Source: JAKVAV01 sp047633195 (GTDB taxonomy: Bacteria > Bacteroidota > Bacteroidia > Flavobacteriales_D > Cryomorphaceae). From it: a stretch of 64,000 nt of DNA. The position numbers were made by a program, and so were the translations under genes. Below are positions 53,173 through 60,549 of the stretch, one piece after another; the first letter of the stretch is position 1; each line of letters opens with the position of its first letter. The stretch spans positions 62,001-126,000 of the forward strand of contig JBLIEU010000002.1 of assembly GCA_047633195.1 (NCBI GenBank). The letters run 5' to 3'. Under the pieces are notes generated by a model, which was not told the origin of the DNA, made no database searches, and worked only from the letters and a program-made list of their open reading frames with translations.

Positions 53173-53946
53173 TTATGGTTTTGGGATAATCTGATATTCG
53201 AACACCACTCGGTCATCATAGCCCAAAGGATATGCATGAAATTTTCTGGAGCTTCGTATGGTGATGTTTATCTGGGCCTGCTTTTGGACGTGCTTATCGG
53301 CTACCTCAAAAAACAAGATATTGCCAGTCTCCCATTTCTGTCCGTGGATTTTGAATTCAAGGGGCTTCTCTTCAGGGTCGCTGGCCTGGACAATAAACTC
53401 TAACGTAGTGCCTGGATGAATGGTCAAGTTGGTTTTGAGTCGGCGCGGTTTGCCTGGCACCCAAATATTTCCGAGACTGTCCTTGATGTATTCTATTCTG
53501 GGATAACCTTCTTTCCCAACTTCTAGAAGACTTCTATAAGCGGTGATTTTAGCCCGGATCTCTCCTGTTATTCCAAGTACCAAATGTTTCTGGTAAACGA
53601 ATAGTTCTCTCCTGTGGATCTGAGGATCTCGATACTCTTCAAGAATTTTGATGAATGTAATCAGACGATCTCTTTCTGTAAAAGCGCTTTGAAAATCGCC
53701 AATCCAGTTTTCCGAAATCAAGTCGGACAAATCCTCAAATGGAGCATAGTAGACCAGTCTTTCTTCTCCTTTATTGGGAACTGAATCTACTTCTCCTTGA
53801 GCTTTTCGTTCTCTCCAAAGATCAATGCGAGCTGAGGGAACGCCACATTTCGACATCCAATCTGCTCCGAGATTTTTCTCAAGAGAGTATTCAATGAAAT
53901 CTCTCAGTGCATTTTCTGCATCTTTTATGGATCGGGCTAATTCCAT
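53173..53946 (-). CDS. HEPN-domain (Swt1-like) protein with C-terminal Ig-like domain
   Basis: A 257-residue protein from ATG 53946 (MELARSIKDAENAL; the frame reaches 54015, but the extra 23 residues look like non-coding lead). Residues 1-130 resemble the Swt1-type HEPN domain, with RDFIEYSLEKNLGADWM, LVYYAPFEDLSDLISENW and an Rx4H motif (Arg106, His111 in EEYRDPQIHR), the usual HEPN ribonuclease residues. Residues about 155-257 are a beta-rich Ig/PKD-like domain (LTIHPGTTLEFIVQASDPEEKPLEFKI has the typical cadherin/PKD pattern). No signal peptide, so probably cytoplasmic. It is divergent from the DUF1684 gene (69-base gap). Function unknown; an RNase in defence or stress is possible. Confidence 0.7.
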   Translation of the reverse strand: MELARSIKDAENALRDFIEYSLEKNLGADWMSKCGVPSARIDLWRERKAQGEVDSVPNKGEERLVYYAPFEDLSDLISENWIGDFQSAFTERDRLITFIKILEEYRDPQIHRRELFVYQKHLVLGITGEIRAKITAYRSLLEVGKEGYPRIEYIKDSLGNIWVPGKPRRLKTNLTIHPGTTLEFIVQASDPEEKPLEFKIHGQKWETGNILFFEVADKHVQKQAQINITIRSSRKFHAYPLGYDDRVVFEYQIIPKP

Positions 53947-54015
53947 GACCCGCAAGATGGTGAAAATTGACTTCTCTATCCAAAAAATGGACAGGCGATT
54001 CCGTAACTTGGGCAA

Positions 54016-54612
54016 ATGAAATTTTTGAAGACTTATCTATTGGCCATTTTTGCATATGCTTCAGTTTCGCTTAGTGCTCAAGAGGCGCGCTACATAGAAT
54101 TCTGGGCCAAGACTGACGCTGAGTATGCCGACCCTGAGACATCACCACTCAAAAAGGAATATGTGGCTGAATTCGATAGTATCGCACGCTACTCTTATAA
54201 TCCTGACTTTGCGATAATGGCAGAGTTTAAGAACCTCGAGCGTCAGAAGCCCATCACATTTCAAACGACGGGATCAAAAAAGCAACGCTATCAAAAAGCG
54301 GGAACGATTCATTTTCAAATCGACTCGACGGAGCTGGTTTTGGCAGCATACAGCAATTTGGAATCGATGCGGATGCCTGGTTACGAAAATCAGCTTTTCG
54401 TCCCTTTCACGGATGCTTCTAACGGTTTTGGAACTTATGAAGGTGGTAGATACTTGGAGATGGAATTGCCCGAGACAGATTCTGTCTTTGTTGATTTTAA
54501 TATAGTGTACAATCCTTATTGTGCGTATTCAGATCGCTATTCGTGCCCTGTGCCTCCACGAGAGAATGACCTCGAGGTTAGGATATTGGCAGGGGCGAAG
54601 TCGCCGAAATAG
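54016..54612 (+). CDS. Exported DUF1684 protein
   Basis: A 198-residue protein with a signal peptide (ending ASVSLSAQ) and the DUF1684 core: LFVPFTDASNGFGTYEGGRYLEMEL and FNIVYNPYCAYSDRYSCPVPPREN, whose Cys, Tyr and Pro residues are the family's most conserved. Function of DUF1684 is not known. It is a single-gene unit. Its TAG stop codon overlaps the first bases of repeat copy 3. Confidence 0.88.
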   Translation: MKFLKTYLLAIFAYASVSLSAQEARYIEFWAKTDAEYADPETSPLKKEYVAEFDSIARYSYNPDFAIMAEFKNLERQKPITFQTTGSKKQRYQKAGTIHFQIDSTELVLAAYSNLESMRMPGYENQLFVPFTDASNGFGTYEGGRYLEMELPETDSVFVDFNIVYNPYCAYSDRYSCPVPPRENDLEVRILAGAKSPK

Positions 54613-54760
54613 TGTCTGTCCATAGAGTCCAATATCTGCGTTATACTTGCCCTGAAAACAGTCATCCGCCTAAGGCGGATTCCTTATTTTCAAAGCTGCG
54701 CAAGCCTTGATCTTGAACTCTCTGGCCAAGACACTCGACTCTCTGGACAAGCTCTAAATA
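54611..54760 (+). repeat. Dispersed intergenic repeat, copy 3
   Basis: It begins AGTGTCTGTCCATAGAGTCC, then AATATCTGCGTTATACTTG, AAAACAGTCAT, the palindrome CCGCCTAAGGCGGAT, TCCTTATTTTCAAAGCTGCG, and ends with ACTCGACTCTCTGGAC. The palindrome occupies the same site as the different palindrome of copy 1. Confidence 0.72.
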
Positions 54761-54767
54761 GGGTACT

Positions 54768-55529
54768 TTACTTCTCTGAGACAGTTTCTAGATTCCAAAC
54801 CCGTTCTGTTACGGCATCGCCGTTTTTAAAGAAGAAAACACCTCCCCAGCTGTGGACGACTTTCTTGTACTCATCCCCTTTTCCTTCGTGCACCACTACA
54901 CGTTTGGTGATGACCTTGTTTCCCTCTTCTGATACGGTTTCGGTGATTCCACTTGGAAATATTTCAGCCAATTCCTCTCGGTAATCCTCTATAGACATAG
55001 TCTGAACATCACCTGATTCTGTTTGATTAGGCTTAGGTTGCTCGTTTTTGGCTTTCTCTTTTTCACGCTGAGCCTCCATTTTCTGTCTTTCCTTTTCCTC
55101 CCACTTGTCTAAACGAGCTATCGTTTCTTTTTGAGTCTCAGGAAGTTTTTGTTCAGCTTCAGCTACTTCAGGCTCCTTTGGCTTTGGTTTTTCTTGTTTG
55201 ATGTCTTCTTTCTCTGCTGCTCTAAGCATCTCCAAGGTGTCTTTCATAGAGAGTTCAATGTCCGTTATTTTCACCTTGGGGTAAACATTATACGGACGAA
55301 CTTCCGCTGCTTTTTCATAGCTGCGAATGGCTTTGAGGTAGTGCCTGTCAGAAAACATGTCATGACCTATGCTCATGTACTGTTGAAATTCAACATCGGT
55401 TGCTGCTTCTATTTTCTCGTTTTCAGCAATGCGAATGCGCTCTTTTCCCGAAAGGTTTTTTAAATCTTTTTGAGCATTGGCAATGCCAAAAATGAATAAG
55501 CTTGAGAGGATGAGAAGGAGTAATTTCAT
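54768..55529 (-). CDS. Exported protein with TPR-like start and charged coiled-coil middle
   Basis: A 253-residue protein: signal peptide (FIFGIANAQ), one TPR-like hairpin (YMSIGHDMFSDRHYLKAIRSYEKAAEVRP), then about 80 residues rich in Glu, Lys, Pro and Gln, and a C-terminal beta domain (GNKVITKRVVVHEGKGDEYKKVVHSWGG). This arrangement recalls Bacteroidota proteins that link gliding/T9SS parts to peptidoglycan, but I cannot name it. It overlaps the preceding VanZ-like gene by 4 bases and ends the oxyR-led operon. Confidence 0.7.
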   Translation of the reverse strand: MKLLLLILSSLFIFGIANAQKDLKNLSGKERIRIAENEKIEAATDVEFQQYMSIGHDMFSDRHYLKAIRSYEKAAEVRPYNVYPKVKITDIELSMKDTLEMLRAAEKEDIKQEKPKPKEPEVAEAEQKLPETQKETIARLDKWEEKERQKMEAQREKEKAKNEQPKPNQTESGDVQTMSIEDYREELAEIFPSGITETVSEEGNKVITKRVVVHEGKGDEYKKVVHSWGGVFFFKNGDAVTERVWNLETVSEK

Positions 55530-55930
55530 ATCAATTTTTTGACTGTATGGTCTTCTTGTCTTTGACCGATTGGTTCTCTTGCAATGATAAATACATAAAT
55601 CAAGGCACCTAGTGTATAGGCCAGAATATCAAACGGGTCGCTGACAAAGTTCGTGCCTTCATTTGGCAGTAGCCATTCAAACACGATGGATGAGTACACA
55701 ACGGCTATTGCAACTTCCTTCTTGTTTATGGCAAAAGAAAAGTTGAAAAGCGACTTCGCAATTTTGACGGAAGTCATAAGGATGGGAATAAACAGAATGT
55801 CCCCACCATAGAAATGTAAAGCCTCTGGGCCAAAATGAATTGCCCTAATCCAACGGATAGTCAGGTAGAGAAAAATCATGACGAGGAAAAACCTCCTCTC
55901 CTTTATCCCGATATCAGAGCGATGAGCCAT
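55526..55930 (-). CDS. Small VanZ-like membrane protein
   Basis: A 134-residue protein with about four hydrophobic segments (FFLVMIFLYLTIRWI; DILFIPILMTSVKIA; VAIAVVYSSIVFEWLLP; DILAYTLGALIYVFII). The pattern DPFDILAYTLGALI is like VanZ-type proteins (DxxDxxANxxGxxxG). The role of VanZ proteins outside glycopeptide resistance is unclear. It overlaps the zinc-ribbon gene by 28 bases and the following gene by 4 bases. Confidence 0.65.
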   Translation of the reverse strand: MAHRSDIGIKERRFFLVMIFLYLTIRWIRAIHFGPEALHFYGGDILFIPILMTSVKIAKSLFNFSFAINKKEVAIAVVYSSIVFEWLLPNEGTNFVSDPFDILAYTLGALIYVFIIAREPIGQRQEDHTVKKLI

Positions 55931-56220
55931 ATAAAAAATGAGAGCGTTCCCATGTAAATAGTGAATGCGGTATCCAACACACGGAAAGACATTTTATGAA
56001 TCGGTTTTTCAGACTCCTGAAGTCTGCGAAGGTATTTATCAAATTTTGTTTCTGAGAGGATTTTTTGTTCTCTTTCTACGCGGTCCCTTTCAACCTTTTC
56101 TTCTTTTGACTTAAGCAAGGGGTCGAGGGTAGCGTCACAAAAAACACAGTGCTTTTCGCTAGAGTCAGTCCACTTTCCGCAATCATGACATTTCCTTTGG
56201 TTTGTCACTTTAGCCTGCAA
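55903..56220 (-). CDS. Small zinc-ribbon membrane protein
   Basis: A 105-residue protein. The N-terminus has a zinc ribbon (CHDCGKW and CVFCDAT, two CxxC knuckles separated by 13 residues), then a highly charged helix (KSKEEKVERDRVEREQK), and one C-terminal membrane helix (AFTIYMGTLSFFIWLIAL). The zinc ribbon would face the cytoplasm. Its start overlaps the oxyR stop by 11 bases, so it is probably cotranscribed with oxyR. Function unknown. Confidence 0.7.
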   Translation of the reverse strand: MQAKVTNQRKCHDCGKWTDSSEKHCVFCDATLDPLLKSKEEKVERDRVEREQKILSETKFDKYLRRLQESEKPIHKMSFRVLDTAFTIYMGTLSFFIWLIALISG

Positions 56221-57175
56221 ACTTTTTGTTAGCCTTAGGGCTAACTACAGATTCTTCTTGTGGCGACAAGAGCTTTTGAGGCACCTGTCCTTGGATCTCC
56301 TCCGCGAGTATGTCGATGATGCTGATTTTCAGTTGAACTTTGCTGTAGATCATACTTATTTCTCGGGTCGGTTGAGGGTGCTCTATAGGTTTGATGAATT
56401 GTTTTTCTTCCTCTCCTAAATCAAGCGCCATTAAGTAAGGCAATAACGTCATACCGAACCCATTGTTGGCGAGCCGGATGAGCGTTTCAAAATTTCCACT
56501 TTGAAACTCGAGTGTTTTGTGTGCACTGTTGTCATCAGGAAAAGCCGATGCGCAAAGATTGATTACGCTATCCCTGAAACAATGTCCGTTTTTAAGAAGG
56601 AGCATGTCGTTTAATCTCAATTCTGAATGAAGCACAAAATCCTCATTTTCTAGACGGTGCCCTTTTGGCACATAGGCCATGAACGGTTCGTAATAAAGCG
56701 GTTTTTCGATTATTCCCGATTTGACTAATGGAGTGGCAAGAATGCCTGCATCAATTTGGTCGCGATCCAGTTTTTCTAAGATCTGTTCGGTCTGCAGTTC
56801 TTCGATTTTCAGCTCAATCTCGGGATACTTATCCATGACCACACGAAGAAAACGAGGAAGTAAATTGGTGCTAACTGTTGGTATGATTCCCAGCCTGAAT
56901 TCTCCTGAAACCTGCCCCTTGCTTCCCTTCACCAATTCTTCAATACGCTTTGCTTCTTGCATTGTAGTGCGCGCTTGCTTAATAATTTGAGCTCCAATTA
57001 TTGTCGGTTCTACTGGGTGCTTGCTTCGATCGAATATCAATATATCGAGCTCCTTCTCTAGCTTGTTGATCTGCATGCTCAGCGTAGGCTGAGTCACGAA
57101 GCAACTTTCTGCGGCAGCAGCAAAATGGCGATAGGTATCTACGGCAAGAACATATTTCAGCTGAGTAAGGGTCAT
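56210..57175 (-). CDS. oxyR: OxyR-type hydrogen-peroxide sensor, LysR family
   Basis: A 321-residue LysR regulator: winged helix-turn-helix (HFAAAAESCFVTQPTLSMQINKLE) and a periplasmic-binding-like sensor domain. The redox pair is present at exactly the E. coli OxyR numbers, Cys199 and Cys208, in LLLKNGHCFRDSVINLCAS. It forms a disulfide with peroxide and activates antioxidant genes. The peroxiredoxin at 36.4 kb is a natural target. The 92-base region to the divergent lipoprotein gene may hold its operator, but no clear T-N11-A repeat was identified. Confidence 0.93.
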   Translation of the reverse strand: MTLTQLKYVLAVDTYRHFAAAAESCFVTQPTLSMQINKLEKELDILIFDRSKHPVEPTIIGAQIIKQARTTMQEAKRIEELVKGSKGQVSGEFRLGIIPTVSTNLLPRFLRVVMDKYPEIELKIEELQTEQILEKLDRDQIDAGILATPLVKSGIIEKPLYYEPFMAYVPKGHRLENEDFVLHSELRLNDMLLLKNGHCFRDSVINLCASAFPDDNSAHKTLEFQSGNFETLIRLANNGFGMTLLPYLMALDLGEEEKQFIKPIEHPQPTREISMIYSKVQLKISIIDILAEEIQGQVPQKLLSPQEESVVSPKANKKFAG

Positions 57176-57291
57176 TGGGGTTATCTATAAAGAGTGAATT
57201 CTCATCGACAAAGCTAGAACATCCAAAACACCTGTGAAACCAAATTGAATCAAATAAGTATAAATGGATGAATCGCATAAGACCCTTTATA

Positions 57292-57975
57292 ATGCAGTTA
57301 AAATTTTACGTACCGATTTTCGCTATTTTGTTGCTGACTTCATGCAACAAAGACCCTAAACAAGATGGATGTACTGATCCAATTGCAGTAAATTACGACC
57401 CAAGCGCTTTGAAAGAAGATGGCAGTTGTCAATTCAATCAAGCAGAACAAATTATCTGGCAAGCTGGACTTCCAGGAGGTTGGAACGCAGATTTGATTGA
57501 GGGCGCATACAGTTTGAACGTTTGCGAGGGTGTGACTGAAGTGATGGAAGAAGTTGGAGATTCTGCTACAGTGATGGAAACATTGTACTTAGGCACCGGC
57601 GCGGAGTTCACTCACCGCTCCTATTTTACGCTTATCAATGAGCAAGATGCGCGCGATTTTGTAGAAGGTAGTTTGCAATTTGATGCACGTGTTACTGATA
57701 CAGAAGACGGTTCACCAGACTTTATCAAAATTTTTATCAGTGGTAAAATTGCTGATAATGGCAACTGTGAGCCTTACCAAAGAAGTGAGTATGTGCAAAT
57801 TTCAACTCAATCTCTGAACGACTCCACTTTTACTCCCGTAAATATTACGATAAGAGAATTCGAAAAGCTTGTTATGGCACGCGTTCAAGTAGTTTGCGGA
57901 ATGGAATTCGAAGGTGAGCGAAGCACGGGTATCGAAATCGATAACCTTCGATGGGTGGCTAACGACCAAGATTAA
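57292..57975 (+). CDS. Lipoprotein with 'GCTDP...DGSC' repeat
   Basis: A 227-residue lipoprotein from ATG 57292 (MQLKFYVPIFAILLLTSC; ATG 57268 is also open but weakens the signal). After the lipid Cys comes one copy of the GCTDPIAVNYDPSALKEDGSC motif, common in Bacteroidota surface proteins. A beta-rich domain follows (FTHRSYFTLINEQDARDF; EYVQISTQSLNDSTF). No enzymatic motif. It is divergent from oxyR and ends at a repeat copy. Function unknown. Confidence 0.75.
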   Translation: MQLKFYVPIFAILLLTSCNKDPKQDGCTDPIAVNYDPSALKEDGSCQFNQAEQIIWQAGLPGGWNADLIEGAYSLNVCEGVTEVMEEVGDSATVMETLYLGTGAEFTHRSYFTLINEQDARDFVEGSLQFDARVTDTEDGSPDFIKIFISGKIADNGNCEPYQRSEYVQISTQSLNDSTFTPVNITIREFEKLVMARVQVVCGMEFEGERSTGIEIDNLRWVANDQD

Positions 57976-57980
57976 TCAGA

Positions 57981-58173
57981 AGTCTGTCTGTCAAATCCAC
58001 TATCTTCATTCCTCCATGTCTGTGGGTGAATCTAGGGCCTTGCCTTAAGAATAGTCATTGACCACAGCCAACTCCTTAATTTTAAAACTGCGTGCGCTTA
58101 TGCCTTCTGATTGGTTTAGAGAGTTGCAATCGAACTTTCTAGTTCAGACTCTCGCGTATATTGACCGACTCTA
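57981..58173 (+). repeat. Dispersed intergenic repeat, copy 4
   Basis: It begins AGTCTGTCTGTCAAATCC, with CTATCTTCATTCCTCC, ATAGTCATTGACC, CAACTCCTTAATTTTAAAAC, CTGCGTGC, GAGTTGCAATCGAAC, and ends AGTTCAGACTCTCG plus GACCGACTCTA. The final CTA is the TAG stop of the next minus-strand gene. It is closest to copy 5. Confidence 0.72.
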
Positions 58174-58536
58174 ATCAGTCACGGAAGCCTTGAAATCTTC
58201 TTGCTGCTTAGCCAACTTCTCTTCAAGCTTTTCTTGCATGATCACTCTTTGATCCTCGTTAAGGATGCCCAAAATTTGCTTGTCCGTTGAGACATCTATA
58301 TGGTCAAGTTGCTTTTTAAGCGCTTCGATCTCAACTAAAACTAACTCGTTCTTTTTAATCTTTTCTCCCAGCAGTTGCGTGATTTCGTAAATTTGCTCTC
58401 CTGAAAGGTTAAGCTCTTTGTGGTACATCTTCATTTCTTCTTGCACCGCTGCGTTGGCTCGATTATCAGCATCTTGAGAAAATCCAATTACCGAAAGGCA
58501 AAGAGTTAAGAGTGTAAGACAAATCTTAATATTCAT
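58171..58536 (-). CDS. Small exported helical protein (Spy/CpxP-like)
   Basis: A 121-residue protein: signal peptide (LCLSVIGFSQ), then a wholly helical, charged sequence with Leu-rich spacing (MYHKELNLSGEQIYEITQLL; LNEDQRVIMQEKLEEKL) resembling Spy/CpxP periplasmic chaperones or metal-responsive proteins. The LTxxQ boxes are only loosely kept (LSGEQ, LNEDQR). It follows the cytochrome c protein by 12 bases in the same direction, so probably the end of that operon. The TAG stop is provided by the repeat. Confidence 0.7.
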   Translation of the reverse strand: MNIKICLTLLTLCLSVIGFSQDADNRANAAVQEEMKMYHKELNLSGEQIYEITQLLGEKIKKNELVLVEIEALKKQLDHIDVSTDKQILGILNEDQRVIMQEKLEEKLAKQQEDFKASVTD

Positions 58537-58548
58537 AACAAGTATTAT

Positions 58549-59940
58549 TTAGAGTTTAATCTGGTCATCTCCTTTTTGATGAGGGATGTAATTTACGAAG
58601 AACTGGAACATCTCGTCTGTTGTCTTCATATTTTTTCCTGCCTCGCTCAATGTCTTAGGCGGTGAATTGGGATTAAATGGATTTTCAATGGTATTGTCAA
58701 AAACAGCAACCACCTCAATCGTATAGCCTTTTGGAATGACCAATACTTTCTCGTAAGTATAAAAGTACTGCCACCTAAAGTCCCATTCGGGAATTCGTAT
58801 CAACGGAATCGTATCACTCTTGTTTTCCGAATAAGCATAGGCTGTAAATTCTCTTCCGAGCAAATGCATGTGCGGATTAACCGTTAAAACCGACATGGTG
58901 TCAGGTATTCTATACTTCGTTGTGAATGTGCTGACTTTGCCTGCTGGCAAAATGAACTCGGGCTCAATCTTTGTGATTCCCTGAGTGCCCATGTGCAGCT
59001 CGGCGACAGGTCTTTCAGGTCGCTTTTCAGCGAAATAGATTTCGATTTGACTGTAGTCGAAAGTGTCTAAAGCCGATGGGCCATAGTGCAACGTATTCAG
59101 CAAAAACGCCGCATTCTCATTTATGAATAGACCTCCGATACCGTCTGGGTATTGCAATGCTTCGACTCCTGGTAAATAGTTAAATGCCGAAACCCTCATG
59201 GCTGGATAGGAGCCATCATCATTGGCAATTTCCATTAGCCGATAAGCTTCCAATGAATTCACTTTTTCGGCATCAATAATCCACTCGCCTTGACTCGGAT
59301 TCTTCTTTAGTTCATTGTCATAATTGATGAGGTGACCATTGACGTGATGCACCAATTGCTTGTTTCCCGGTTTAAAATGAATGGCTTTGATGACAGTATC
59401 TCGCGGGAGCTTGATTGGGATTTTAGCTATCCTGAAAATGTCTAGATTTTCCCCAGGTATCCATACCGTATCGGCATACGAAAAGACCAAGTCGGGCTTC
59501 GTCGGATTTTCAGCGGTAAAGATTTCTGGTTCAGGGATAGATTCAGTTTTAATTCCTTCGGGCGCGCCTTGATCAATCCAGGTGATCAGTGTCAATTTCT
59601 CTGAAGCAGAAAGGATTTTTTCGCCTTTGAAACGGCTGAATTCTGGGTCTGCTGGCCACGGCGGCATGTAACCGTCAGCTACAACTTGGCGAATGGTTTT
59701 GGTTCTCTTTTTAACATCCGAAAAATCGGTTAGAGAGAAAGGACCAGCACCCTCTTGGTGGTGGCAAGGCGTGCAGTTATTGAATATGATCGGTGCGGCA
59801 TTTTCCCAGAAGGTCAATTCTTCAGTTATCTCAGCCTTATGAACTGGAGCATCAGAGGGAGTGGGTTCCGTTTTTTCAGGAGCAGAGCCGCAAGAAGCCA
59901 ATCCAATCAAAATCAGAAGAACTGCTATTCTATAAAACAT
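58549..59940 (-). CDS. Lipoprotein with cytochrome c and copper-monooxygenase-like domains
   Basis: A 463-residue lipoprotein (lipobox LIGLASC). One c-type heme site sits at Cys56, Cys59, His60 (NNCTPCHHQEG) with a Met ligand candidate in DGYMPPW. The C-terminal part (about residues 190-440) resembles the copper type II ascorbate-dependent monooxygenase fold: KQLVHHVNGH (HH pair) and NPHMHLLGRE (HxH) look like copper ligands. The substrate is unknown. Its start overlaps the end of the redoxin gene by 16 bases. The redoxin-cytochrome c-copper arrangement is known from Planctomycetes and Bacteroidota, sometimes as one fused protein. Confidence 0.82.
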   Translation of the reverse strand: MFYRIAVLLILIGLASCGSAPEKTEPTPSDAPVHKAEITEELTFWENAAPIIFNNCTPCHHQEGAGPFSLTDFSDVKKRTKTIRQVVADGYMPPWPADPEFSRFKGEKILSASEKLTLITWIDQGAPEGIKTESIPEPEIFTAENPTKPDLVFSYADTVWIPGENLDIFRIAKIPIKLPRDTVIKAIHFKPGNKQLVHHVNGHLINYDNELKKNPSQGEWIIDAEKVNSLEAYRLMEIANDDGSYPAMRVSAFNYLPGVEALQYPDGIGGLFINENAAFLLNTLHYGPSALDTFDYSQIEIYFAEKRPERPVAELHMGTQGITKIEPEFILPAGKVSTFTTKYRIPDTMSVLTVNPHMHLLGREFTAYAYSENKSDTIPLIRIPEWDFRWQYFYTYEKVLVIPKGYTIEVVAVFDNTIENPFNPNSPPKTLSEAGKNMKTTDEMFQFFVNYIPHQKGDDQIKL

Positions 59941-60485
59941 CCTACTGCTTTTGTTTTTTTCGGCTTGATTTCTTCTCCGTCCAAATGGGCGGAAAGCGCA
60001 TTTTCGAGGTAACGTTCAGTAATTGTCAGTCGTTTTTTTCCCAAAGAAATAGCCCAATTGTCGATGGCTCCCTGATAGAATGCCTCGCTATTCCTGTTAA
60101 TCACTAAAACCTCCGGTGTTGTCGTCGCTTCATAATGATTGGCGAGCGAAAACTCGGGATCGAGTATGACGGGCAAATCCAAATTATACTTGATTAAAAA
60201 GCCCTCTATTTCGGAATCAGAGTAATACAGCCCACTCACGACGCCATAGAAAGCAACATCCTTCTCTTCGAAGTCCTCTTGAATTCGGTCAATAGTAACG
60301 CTGTAATTTTGGCATAGTGGGCATTCGGGCGATAAAAAGAAGAGAACGGTAGAGAAGTGACTCACCAATACGGTGTCTAATCTTACTTCCGTTTTGTCAA
60401 GCATTGCGAATTTCTGACCAAGGGGAGATTTCTTTCCACATGAACCTAAGATTAGCATTATCAAAATTATTGCCGCCTGACGCAT
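59925..60485 (-). CDS. Redoxin (thioredoxin-fold) lipoprotein
   Basis: A 186-residue lipoprotein (lipobox ILGSC). The thioredoxin-like active site is SPECPLCQNY (Cys55, Cys58), with a cis-Pro in TTTPEVLVI. The C-terminal TKAVGCFIE is the end pattern of redoxins that precede cytochrome c proteins of this type. It probably reduces or transfers disulfides, or maintains copper, for the downstream protein, to which it is coupled by a 16-base overlap. Divergent from nhaC. Confidence 0.85.
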   Translation of the reverse strand: MRQAAIILIMLILGSCGKKSPLGQKFAMLDKTEVRLDTVLVSHFSTVLFFLSPECPLCQNYSVTIDRIQEDFEEKDVAFYGVVSGLYYSDSEIEGFLIKYNLDLPVILDPEFSLANHYEATTTPEVLVINRNSEAFYQGAIDNWAISLGKKRLTITERYLENALSAHLDGEEIKPKKTKAVGCFIE

Positions 60486-60549
60486 GGTGTAAAATTAACA
60501 ATCGTCAATCGGTTCTCGAACGATCGTAAAATTTCTATTTTGCGCCTTC

